Shown here: positions 48,849 to 56,260 of the stretch, in pieces | Layout: each line of letters starts with the position of its first letter | How positions within the stretch are numbered: position 1 is the stretch's first letter | Assembly: GCF_030269685.1 (NCBI RefSeq) | Contig: NZ_BSTT01000009.1 | Location: 62,001 to 126,000 of the forward strand | From: Actinomycetospora sp. NBRC 106378 | GTDB taxonomy: Bacteria; Actinomycetota; Actinomycetes; Mycobacteriales; Pseudonocardiaceae | Length of the DNA: 64,000 nucleotides | Reading direction: 5' to 3' | Position numbers and translations under genes: made by a program | Notes under the pieces: generated by a model | Told to the model about the DNA's origin: nothing | Seen by the model: only the letters and a program-made list of their open reading frames with translations | Database searches by the model: none

Positions 48849-50396
48849 GTGATGAGCGTCGACCAGAGCCCGACCCGCGCCCCCGTCCGCCCCCCGACGA
48901 CGGGTCTGCGCACCTCCCCGCTGCGGGCGCTGCTGCTGCGCGTGCACTTCTGGGCGGGCCTGCTCGTCGGTCCCTTCCTGCTGGTCGCGGCCCTGTCCGG
49001 GTTCCTCTACACGCTCACCCCGTCGATCGAACCGGTGCTCTACCGCGACGTCCTGACGGTGCCCGCCGCGCCGACGTCGCTGCCCCTGGCCGACCAGATC
49101 GCGGCCGGGCAGGCCGCGGTGCCGGGCGCGGAGCTCAGCTCGGTGCGTCCCGCGCCGACACCCGCCGACACCACGCGCGTGATCTTCGCGGCGCCCGACC
49201 TGGGCGACTCCAGCCACTACCGGACCGCCTTCGTCGACCCGCACACCGGCGCGGTGACCGGCGTGCTGCCCACCTACGGCGGCTCGCAGGCGCTGCCGCT
49301 GCGCGAGTGGGTCGACCAGCTGCACGACAACCTGCACCTCGGCGACCCGGGCCGCCTCTACGCGGAGCTCGCCGCGAGCTGGCTGTGGGTCCTCGCGCTC
49401 GGTGGGCTCGTGCTGTGGGTGGGGATGTGGCGGCGGCGCCGCGCCTCCGTCCGGGCCCTGGTGCTGCCGCGGAACGCCACCGGTCGTCGGGCGCGTCTGC
49501 TGTCCTGGCACGGGACGGTCGGGCTGTGGTCGGTGATCGGGCTGCTCTTCCTCGCCGCCACGGGGCTGACCTGGTCGACCTACGCCGGCGCGAACGTCAC
49601 CGCGCTGCGCGGGGCGCTCGCCTGGGACACCCCGTCGCCGGCCGCCACGCTGCCCGGCGCGACGGCGGGAGCGGACGCGACCGGCGAGCACGCGGGGCAC
49701 GCCGCCACGGGGGGCATGGCGGGTATGGACATGGGCTCGATGCCGGGGGCTCCGGCCGTTCCCGCTCCGGCCGCCCCGCCCGCGTCGGTCGACCCGGCCG
49801 CGGGGATCGACGCCGCCTACTCCGCGGCCCTGCGCGCCGGCCTGACCGCCCCCATGGAGATCGTCCCGTCCGCCGAGCCCGGTGCGACGACGAGCGTGGC
49901 CGAGATCAGCCGCGTCGTGTCCGGGTCGGACCCCGTCGTCGGGCCGCTGCAGGGTCTGCGCGCATCGGCGCACCTGGACGCGGTGGCCGTCGACCCGTCG
50001 TCGGGAACGGTGGTCGACACGGTGCGGTTCGCGGACTGGCCCCTCATGGCGAAGCTGGCGCGCTGGGGCGTGGACGCGCACATGGGGATGCTCTTCGGGG
50101 TCGCGAACCAGGTGGTGCTCGCGGCCCTCGCCCTGGGCCTGGCCTGCGGGATCGTCTGGGGCTCCGTGCTGTGGTGGCGACGCGGCCCGGGTCGCCGAGG
50201 AGGCACGGTGCCCCCGCGCGGCGCGTTCCTCGCCCTGTCGTGGCCCTGGCGGGCGGGGGTGCTGGCGGCGACCGTGCTGGTCGCGGTGGCGCTCCCGCTG
50301 CTCGGCGCGAGCCTGCTGATCTTCCTCGCCGCCGACGCGGCGTCCGGGGGACGGCGCCCGGCCGTCGAGGAGCGAAGGGTGCCGTCGGTCCGATAG
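48849..50396 (+). CDS. PepSY-domain membrane protein with His/Met-rich insert
   Basis: A 515-residue protein of the PepSY-associated TM family. LRVHFWAGLLVGPFLLVAALSG starts helix 1 with its conserved His; LHDNLHLGDPGRLYAELAASW and LLSWHGTVGLWSVIGLLFLAATG carry further membrane His residues. A PepSY-like segment lies at about 315-385. Between is an insert, HAGHAATGGMAGMDMGSMPG, rich in His and Met. Relatives act in ferric-siderophore or metal reduction and transfer electrons across the membrane. The insert suggests copper binding, an inference. GTG 48849 and ATG 48852 are adjacent starts. Confidence 0.82.
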   Translation: MMSVDQSPTRAPVRPPTTGLRTSPLRALLLRVHFWAGLLVGPFLLVAALSGFLYTLTPSIEPVLYRDVLTVPAAPTSLPLADQIAAGQAAVPGAELSSVRPAPTPADTTRVIFAAPDLGDSSHYRTAFVDPHTGAVTGVLPTYGGSQALPLREWVDQLHDNLHLGDPGRLYAELAASWLWVLALGGLVLWVGMWRRRRASVRALVLPRNATGRRARLLSWHGTVGLWSVIGLLFLAATGLTWSTYAGANVTALRGALAWDTPSPAATLPGATAGADATGEHAGHAATGGMAGMDMGSMPGAPAVPAPAAPPASVDPAAGIDAAYSAALRAGLTAPMEIVPSAEPGATTSVAEISRVVSGSDPVVGPLQGLRASAHLDAVAVDPSSGTVVDTVRFADWPLMAKLARWGVDAHMGMLFGVANQVVLAALALGLACGIVWGSVLWWRRGPGRRGGTVPPRGAFLALSWPWRAGVLAATVLVAVALPLLGASLLIFLAADAASGGRRPAVEERRVPSVR

Positions 50397-50420
50397 ACCG
50401 AGCGACGGGCGCCTTCGCTC
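50370..50420. terminator. hairpin at the end of the PepSY gene
   Basis: GAGCGAAGG at 50370 pairs with CCTTCGCTC at 50412-50420, and GGTC with GACC around the loop CGATA, with mismatches between. The stem includes the last codons and the stop of the PepSY gene, and faces the end of the convergent fusion gene. Its ends match the terminator at 33396-33446. Confidence 0.65.
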
Positions 50421-50443
50421 GGGACGGCGGGTTCCGGACGGGG

Positions 50444-52915
50444 CTAGGAGCCGTGCCGTACCGCGACGACGGGCAGTGCCGGCCGTCCGGCACCCGGCTC
50501 GGCCGTGTCGTCCCGGTCGTCCCCGGCCTCCCAGGCGAGCCCGGGCAGGCCGCGCAGACCGGACACGAACGGGCCCAGCCCCGTGCGGGCGACGCTGTCG
50601 GCCAGGGTCTCGTGCCCGACCCGCAGGTCCTCCCACGTCCGCACGACCTGGTCCACGAGCTGGGCCACCTGGTCGGCGGCGACCCGGCCGAGCACCGTAC
50701 CGAGGCGGTCGCGACCGAGGTCCCCGCCGAGGTGCACGCGGTACCCGGGCACGCGCCGGTCGCGGACCGACACCAGGTTCCCGGCGAGGCCGAGATCCGC
50801 GGCCTGGTGGCGGGCGCAGGAGGCGGGGCAGCCGGACACGCTGACCGCCACACCGGAGTTGCGGCGCAGGGCGGGCAGGTGCCAGAGGACCCGGGCCAGG
50901 TCGCGGGTGTGCGTGATGCCGAGCGCGCACGACGGGGCGCCGACGCAGGCCCGGACGTCGCGGGCCGGACGGTCGGTGTGCACGGCGAGGCCCACCGCGA
51001 CGACCCGGGCGGCGAGCGCCCCGATCGCGTCGACGGACACGTCGCGCACCACGACGTTCTGGTCCCGGGACAGCCGCAGCACGCCGTCGCCGTGGATCCG
51101 GGCGGCGTCCGCGACGACGTCGAGGGCGTCGGCCGACAGGGTCCCCAGCGGCACCGTGACCGTCACGGTGGCCAGGCCCGCGACCCGTTGCGGCCGGACG
51201 TCGTCGCCCCAGCCGTGGCGGGGCGCCGGCCCCTCGGGGACGCCGGGGGCGCGGACGTCGGGCAACGGTGCGGGGGGCGGCCACGGGCGGTCCCGCAGGT
51301 CGGCCTCCGCCTCGGCGACCAGGGCACGGAAGCGGTCGACGCCGAGGCGGGCGACCAGGAACTTGAGCCGGGCCCGGTTCGGGTTCTCGAACGCCCCGTG
51401 GGCGAGGAACACGGCGAGCACGGCGTGGACGGCGGGGAGCACCCCGTCGCGGGGCACGAACCCGGCCAGCCGGGTCGCGAGCGTCGGCACGGACCGTCCG
51501 AGGCCGCCGCCCACCCACAGCTCGTAGCCGGGCCGGCCGTCGTCGTCGAGGACCGACACGAGCCCGACGTCGGAGGTCTTGGCCTGGGCGCGGCAGCCCG
51601 GGCACCCGCCGAGGCTCACCGAGAAGCGCTGCGGCAGCCGCGTGTTGAGCTCCGGGCCGAGGCGCAGCAGGGAGTCGGTGAGCTGCTCGGCGTCGGGCGT
51701 GCAGTCGAACGGCTCCTCGGCCGACACCCCGCCGTCCGGGCAGCTGGTCACCCCGCGCACCGTGTGGCCGCAGGTCGCGTCGGTGTCCAGCCCGGCGGCG
51801 TGCAGGGCGTCGAGGGTGTCGACGACCCGCCCGGACGGCACGTCGTGGAGTTCGAGCTGCTGGCGGGTGGTGAGGTGCACCGGTCCGAGGTCGCGGTCGC
51901 GGAGCAGGGCCGCGAGCGCGCGGGCGGCGGCCACCGGCACCTGGCCACGGGTGCGGGCCCGGAGCAGGAACATCCCGTCGTCGCGCTCCGAGCAGGCCCC
52001 GAGCGTCTTGAGGCTGTAGCGCTCCAGGGCGCCGAGCCGGGCGGGCTCGGCGACGGCGTCGAGGTCCAGGGGGAGCCCGGCGCGCTTGCTCGCGACGACG
52101 TCGCCCGGCGCGTCCCGTCCGCCGGGGCGGGCGGGGGCCGACGGGGCGTCGAGCGCCTCCTCGGGGCGCAGCGGGGCGGCCACCCGCGCGGGGGGCGCGG
52201 CGGGGGCGGCGGCCGCACCCGACGTCGGGAAGAGGGCGTAGCCGACGCCGCGCACGGTGCGGATCATGTCGCGGTGACCCGGCCCGAGCAGGCGGCGCAG
52301 CGCCCGGACGTGGACGTCGACGGTCCGGGCGCTGCCGTCGTAGTCGCGGCCCCACACCTGGCGCAGCAGGGCCGTGCGGGTGGTGGGACGGCCGGGCCGC
52401 GCGGCGAGGGCGGCGAGCAGCTCCAGCTCGCGGCGGGCCAGGGCGAGCGGGCGCCCGGCGATCCAGGCCTGGTAGGCGACGGTGTCGACGACGAGCTCGT
52501 CGACCACGAGCGCCCCGGGCGGCGGCGCGGCGGGCCGGGCGTCGCGGCGGCGGCGCGGGACCGGCGGGACGGGGCGGGCGAGCAGGCGCAGCCGGGCGGC
52601 GACCTCGGCGGGGGAGGCGTCGGGCAGCAGCAGCGTGTCGACCGGCACGTCGTCCTCGACCGGGAACGCCGCGTCCGGTCCGACCACGACCGCGACCGGC
52701 AGGCCAGGCCGCGCGGCGTCCACCGTGGCCGCCAGCTCGGCCGCCGCGAACGGCCGCGCGCGGGCGTCGAGCAGGACCGCGTCGACGTCCACGGCGGAGG
52801 TGAGGGCCTCGGCCGCGGTCAGCGCGCCGACGGTGACCCGGTGGTCGGGCAGCATCGCGAGCCCGGGGAGCACCTCGTCGACCGAGGACACCCCGGTGAG
52901 CAGCAGTAGGTGCAC
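50444..52915 (-). CDS. fusion of a GlnR-type regulator with a NirA/sulfite-reductase-like siroheme enzyme
   Basis: An unbroken 823-residue frame. Residues 1-113 read as the atypical receiver of GlnR (LLLLTGVSSVDEVLPGLAML, DAVLLDARARPF with Asp50, ASPAEVAARLRLL; Lys and acid pocket absent). 137-229 are an OmpR-type winged helix (RRELELLAALAARPGRPTTR, LLRQVWGRDYDG, TVDVHVRALRRLL, VRGVGYALF). A Pro/Ala linker leads at about 271 to a full nitrite/sulfite reductase: SKRAGLPLDLDAV, LKTLGACSERDDGMFLLRAR, LTTRQQLELHDV, TVRGVTSCPDGG, GRSVPTLATRLAGFVP, RARLKFLVARLGVDRFR, and the siroheme-[4Fe-4S] cysteines C657, C663, C696, C700. It starts 20 bases after menE. Reductase type and the role of the regulator are inferred. 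Confidence 0.88.
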   Translation of the reverse strand: MHLLLLTGVSSVDEVLPGLAMLPDHRVTVGALTAAEALTSAVDVDAVLLDARARPFAAAELAATVDAARPGLPVAVVVGPDAAFPVEDDVPVDTLLLPDASPAEVAARLRLLARPVPPVPRRRRDARPAAPPPGALVVDELVVDTVAYQAWIAGRPLALARRELELLAALAARPGRPTTRTALLRQVWGRDYDGSARTVDVHVRALRRLLGPGHRDMIRTVRGVGYALFPTSGAAAAPAAPPARVAAPLRPEEALDAPSAPARPGGRDAPGDVVASKRAGLPLDLDAVAEPARLGALERYSLKTLGACSERDDGMFLLRARTRGQVPVAAARALAALLRDRDLGPVHLTTRQQLELHDVPSGRVVDTLDALHAAGLDTDATCGHTVRGVTSCPDGGVSAEEPFDCTPDAEQLTDSLLRLGPELNTRLPQRFSVSLGGCPGCRAQAKTSDVGLVSVLDDDGRPGYELWVGGGLGRSVPTLATRLAGFVPRDGVLPAVHAVLAVFLAHGAFENPNRARLKFLVARLGVDRFRALVAEAEADLRDRPWPPPAPLPDVRAPGVPEGPAPRHGWGDDVRPQRVAGLATVTVTVPLGTLSADALDVVADAARIHGDGVLRLSRDQNVVVRDVSVDAIGALAARVVAVGLAVHTDRPARDVRACVGAPSCALGITHTRDLARVLWHLPALRRNSGVAVSVSGCPASCARHQAADLGLAGNLVSVRDRRVPGYRVHLGGDLGRDRLGTVLGRVAADQVAQLVDQVVRTWEDLRVGHETLADSVARTGLGPFVSGLRGLPGLAWEAGDDRDDTAEPGAGRPALPVVAVRHGS

Positions 52916-52935
52916 CCGCCCATGTCATCACCCCG

Positions 52936-54117
52936 TTATGACGGGCGTGTTGCTCCGTCGGCGACGTCGTGGCCGGCGAACAGGTCACGCACGGCGGCGC
53001 GGTCGGGCTTGCCGATGCCCCGCAACGGCAGCTCGTCGAGCACCCGGACCGCGCGGGGCGCCGCCCGGCCCAGCCGGTGCGCGACGTCGCGACGCACGGC
53101 CTCGGGCTCCAGGCCGGCGCCGGTGATCACGGCGACGACGCGCGCGCCCCACTCGGGGTCCGGCACCCCGACCACGCAGGCCTCCCGCACCCCGGGCACG
53201 CTGAGCAGGGCCTGCTCGACGACGACCGGCGGCACCTTCTCGCCGCCGGTCACGATGACGTCGTCGGCGCGGCCGAGCACCTCGAGCCGCCCGCCGGGCA
53301 GGACCCGTCCGAGGTCGGAGGTCCGGAACCGGCGCCCGGGGAGGAACGACGGGTCGTCCAGGCCCTGGTAGCCGTCGGCGACCGTCGCACCCCCGAGCAC
53401 GATCCGTCCGGCGCCGCTCGGGTCGGGGTCCTCGATGTCCACCGTGACGCGGTCGAGCGGCACGCCGTCGTAGACGCAGCCGCCGCACGTCTCGCTCATG
53501 CCGTAGGTTGTGACGACCCGCACGCCGGCCGCCCGGGCCCGCTCCAGCAGGGCCGCCTCGGCCGCCGCCCCGCCGACGAGCACGGCCCCGATCGAGCGCA
53601 GCGCGTCCAGGCCGGCGCCGGCGTCGTCGAGCAGCCGCCGCAGCTGCGTGGGCACGAGCGACAGGCGGGCGATCGACGGCCGGGCCTCGGCCACCGCACC
53701 GGCGAACGCCTCGGGGCGGAAGCCGCCGCGCAGGTCCATCACCGCGGCCGGGACCCCGGCCCGCGCGGACCGCAGCAGCACCTGCACGCCGGCGACGTGG
53801 TGCGCGGGGAGCGCGAGGAGCCAGCGGCCCTCCCCGCCGAGCCGGGCCGCCGTCGCCGTGGCGGACGCGGCGAGCGCGGTGCCGGAGAGCAGCACGGCCT
53901 TCGGCACGCCGGTGGAACCCGACGTCGTCACCACCGCGGCCACCCCCGGCGCCACGGGCGCGCGCAGCGACGCCGGCGGGAGCGGGTCGCCGGGGCCGGT
54001 CGGCAGGATCGCCGGACCGTGCCCGGCGACGGCCGCCACGAGCCGCTCCCCGAGGGCGCGGGCGGCCGTGGCGGACCCGTCGGTGGGGACGACCTCGACG
54101 GGGCGGGAGCGGTCCAT
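52936..54117 (-). CDS. menE: o-succinylbenzoate-CoA ligase
   Basis: A 393-residue adenylate-forming enzyme, short as MenE often is in actinobacteria. VVTTSGSTGVPKAVLLSG is the phosphate loop, LPAHHVAGVQVL the MenE-like A4 region, TTYGMSETCGGCVYDG the A5 motif, RTSDLGRVLPGGRLEVLGRADDVIVTGGEKV the hinge, and GIGKPDRAAVRDL the lysine. It makes o-succinylbenzoyl-CoA for MenB. Divergent from menC across 36 bases carrying a palindrome, and followed at once by the siroheme fusion gene. Confidence 0.9.
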   Translation of the reverse strand: MDRSRPVEVVPTDGSATAARALGERLVAAVAGHGPAILPTGPGDPLPPASLRAPVAPGVAAVVTTSGSTGVPKAVLLSGTALAASATATAARLGGEGRWLLALPAHHVAGVQVLLRSARAGVPAAVMDLRGGFRPEAFAGAVAEARPSIARLSLVPTQLRRLLDDAGAGLDALRSIGAVLVGGAAAEAALLERARAAGVRVVTTYGMSETCGGCVYDGVPLDRVTVDIEDPDPSGAGRIVLGGATVADGYQGLDDPSFLPGRRFRTSDLGRVLPGGRLEVLGRADDVIVTGGEKVPPVVVEQALLSVPGVREACVVGVPDPEWGARVVAVITGAGLEPEAVRRDVAHRLGRAAPRAVRVLDELPLRGIGKPDRAAVRDLFAGHDVADGATRPS

Positions 54118-54118
54118 G

Positions 54119-54129
54119 ACCGTCACGGT
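54119..54129. promoter_or_regulatory. ACCGTCACGGT motif, copy 2, between menE and menC
   Basis: The reverse complement of the motif at 37262 and 56124. It lies in the 36-base gap between the divergent men genes, two bases before the menE ATG. TACGTT (54141-54146) seven bases before menC looks like the -10 of a leaderless message. Confidence 0.4.
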
Positions 54130-54153
54130 AGGCCGCGGGCTACGTTCGGACCG

Positions 54154-55140
54154 ATGAGCGTTCTCGTCACGACCGCCGGTGGAGTCGAGCTGCAGGCGTA
54201 CCCCGTGGCGCTGCCGATGCGCGTCCGCTTCCGCGGCATCACGGTCCGCGAGACGCTGCTGCTCTCCGGTCCCGACGGCGGGTGGGGCGAGTTCTGCCCC
54301 TTCGCCGAGTACGACGACGAGGAGTCCGCGCCGTGGTTGCGGTGCGCGCTGGAGTCCGCCCTCGGACCCGCGTGGCCGGCTCCGCGGCGCACGAGCATCC
54401 CGGTCAACGCGACCGTCCCCGCCGTCGGGCCGGAGCAGGCGCACCGCATCGTCACGGACTCGGGCGCGGGCACCGCGAAGGTGAAGGTCGCGGAGGCCGG
54501 GCAGGACCCGGCCGAGGACGTCGCCCGGGTCGAGGCGGTGCGCTCCGCGCTCGGGCCGTCGGGCCGGGTGCGGGTCGACGCGAACGGCGGGTGGTCGGTC
54601 GACGCGGCGATCGCCGCGGTCCGGGCGCTGGACCGGGCCGCGGGCGGGCTGGAGTACGTCGAGCAGCCGTGTCGCACCGTCGAGGAGCTGGCCGCGGTGC
54701 GCCGGCGGGTCGACGTCCCGGTCGCGGCCGACGAGTCGATCCGGCGGGCGGCCGACCCGCTGCGGGTGGTCGAGGCGGAGGCGGCGGACATCGCGGTGGT
54801 CAAGGTCGCGCCGCTCGGCGGGGTCGCGGCCGCGCTGGAGATCGCCGCCGCCATCGGCCTGCCGTGCGTGGTGTCCTCGGCGGTGGAGAGCTCGGTCGGG
54901 CTCGCCGCCGGGCTCGCGCTCGCAGGCGCGCTGCCCGACCTGCCCCACGCCTGCGGGCTGGGGACGACGAGCCTGCTCGCGGCGGACACCGTCCGGGAGT
55001 CCCTCGTTCCCGACGCCGGGTCGCTGCCGGTGCTGCGGAAGGCTCCCGCACCCGACGTCGGGAACGGGATGTCCCCGGACCGGGCCACGTGGTGGCTCGA
55101 CCGGGTGACACGGGTGCTACGCCTGGTCGACGACCGTTGA
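54154..55140 (+). CDS. menC: o-succinylbenzoate synthase
   Basis: A 328-residue enolase-superfamily dehydratase of menaquinone synthesis. Seen: GWGEFCPFAEYDDEES near 47, the catalytic lysine motif TAKVKVAEAG near 108, metal ligands VDANGGWS (Asp), YVEQPC (Glu), VAADESIRR (Asp/Glu), and the second lysine in AVVKVAPLGGV, then SSAVESSVGLAAGLALAGA. It dehydrates SHCHC to o-succinylbenzoate. ATG 54154 is probably leaderless. Confidence 0.92.
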   Translation: MSVLVTTAGGVELQAYPVALPMRVRFRGITVRETLLLSGPDGGWGEFCPFAEYDDEESAPWLRCALESALGPAWPAPRRTSIPVNATVPAVGPEQAHRIVTDSGAGTAKVKVAEAGQDPAEDVARVEAVRSALGPSGRVRVDANGGWSVDAAIAAVRALDRAAGGLEYVEQPCRTVEELAAVRRRVDVPVAADESIRRAADPLRVVEAEAADIAVVKVAPLGGVAAALEIAAAIGLPCVVSSAVESSVGLAAGLALAGALPDLPHACGLGTTSLLAADTVRESLVPDAGSLPVLRKAPAPDVGNGMSPDRATWWLDRVTRVLRLVDDR

Positions 55141-55261
55141 CGCGCCGCCCCGGCCCGACAGGCGGGGACGGACACGCCGGGGCTCGTGCCCCTGACTCGA
55201 CCCGTGTCGGGTATAGCGTGCGGAGCGTGACGGGCAGGGCGTCCATGGTGACGGGGGAACG

Positions 55262-56122
55262 ATGACCGCGGTGGCTGCGTCGTCCCAGGGAGCAGCGGCG
55301 CCGGGCGAGCCCGAGGGCCCGCCCGTGCACGTCCGCACCGCCTTCGGCGTCCGGGACTCCGTCCCGCGCCCGCGACCGCACCTGCCCGGGCCGGCGTGGA
55401 GCTGCGACGGCGTGCTCCTGCGTCCGGTCTCGGACACCGTGCTCGCCGCGTGGTCGGCCGCCACCCTCGAGGAGCTCGCCTCCGGCGGGGTCGACGGCGT
55501 CCGGCTCGCCCGACCGGTCCGCGCCTCCGACGGTCGCCGCGTGGTCTCCGGCTGGTCGGCCTGCCACGACGTCGCGGGCGAGGTCCGCCCCCGCCACGAC
55601 GACGTCGTCGCGGTGTCGCTGCGCCTGCACCGGGCCACCGCCCGCCTGTCCCGCCCGCGGCTGGTCGACGACCGCGACGACATCCTCGCCCGCGCCGACC
55701 GGGCGGCGTTCGGGGAGAAGCAGGTGCCCCTCGACCCCGAGACCGGCGGCGACCTGTTCACCGAGCTCGCCCGCCGTCGGGTGGCCACGACGTTGCCGTT
55801 GCAGCTCGTGCACGGCGACCTGTTCGGCACCGTGCTCTTCGAGAGCGCCGGCGAGGACCAGACCCCGCCCGCCGTCCTGGACGTCGTCCCGTTCTGGCGG
55901 CCGGTGGAGTGGGCGGCGGCCGTGGTCGTGGTCGACGCGCTCGCGTGGGGCGGGGCCGACGCCGGCATCGTCACGCGCTGGGCGCACCTCGACCAGTGGC
56001 CGCAGATGCTGCTGACCGGACTGCTGTTCCGGCTCGCCGTGCACGCCCAGCACCCGGCGTGCACGAAGGAGTCGCTGCGGGGGCTGGAACACGCGGCACG
56101 GGTCATCACCGAACTGCTCTGA
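55262..56122 (+). CDS. TIGR02569-like actinobacterial protein with kinase-like fold
   Basis: A 286-residue cytoplasmic protein. Opening VRTAFGVRDSVPRPRPHLPGPAWSCDGVLLRPV and LPLQLVHGDLFGTVLFESAG fit the TIGR02569 family, distantly like aminoglycoside phosphotransferases: HGDL is a Brenner-type loop and AVLDVVPFWRP takes the place of the metal Asp segment. Whether it phosphorylates anything is unknown. Start ATG follows GGGGGAA. No clear operon partner. Confidence 0.72.
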   Translation: MTAVAASSQGAAAPGEPEGPPVHVRTAFGVRDSVPRPRPHLPGPAWSCDGVLLRPVSDTVLAAWSAATLEELASGGVDGVRLARPVRASDGRRVVSGWSACHDVAGEVRPRHDDVVAVSLRLHRATARLSRPRLVDDRDDILARADRAAFGEKQVPLDPETGGDLFTELARRRVATTLPLQLVHGDLFGTVLFESAGEDQTPPAVLDVVPFWRPVEWAAAVVVVDALAWGGADAGIVTRWAHLDQWPQMLLTGLLFRLAVHAQHPACTKESLRGLEHAARVITELL

Positions 56123-56123
56123 A

Positions 56124-56134
56124 ACCGTGACGGT
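56124..56134. promoter_or_regulatory. ACCGTGACGGT motif, copy 3, upstream of narK
   Basis: Identical to 37262-37272, with the surrounding 17 bases AAACCGTGACGGTGGGC shared exactly. It starts at the end of the preceding gene and lies about 130 bases before narK. Confidence 0.4.
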
Positions 56135-56158
56135 GGGCTCTTCGTCCGTCGTTCCGCC

Positions 56159-56184
56159 GAAACACGCTGTCATCGCCGTGTAAC
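56159..56184 (+). promoter_or_regulatory. candidate GlnR box upstream of narK
   Basis: GAAAC (56159-56163), GTCAT (56169-56173) and GTAAC (56180-56184) follow one another at 10 and 11 bases. The last pair fits gTnAc-n6-GaAAc, the actinobacterial GlnR half-site arrangement, with two mismatches. Position and the function of the downstream genes support it; the match is imperfect. Confidence 0.4.
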
Positions 56185-56260
56185 GGGCGCTTCCTAGCGT
56201 CGCCGCCGAGACAGGACGTCCCCGAACGGGACGTTCCCGGCACGGCGGGAGGACGACGAG

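Noticed and set aside
48797..52909. A 1370-residue plus-strand frame opposite the siroheme fusion
   Set aside because: Composition is low-complexity Arg/Gly/Val with no motif; it is the antisense of real genes.
50444..52915. Calling the enzyme half precorrin-3B synthase (CobG)
   Set aside because: Length and the segment GRSVPTLATRLAGFVP to RLKFLVARLGVDRFR match NirA/SiR better than the shorter CobG.
47841..52988. A 1715-residue minus-strand frame
   Set aside because: It crosses menB and the fusion gene in a different frame and shows no domain; menB and the fusion have clear motifs in their own frames.
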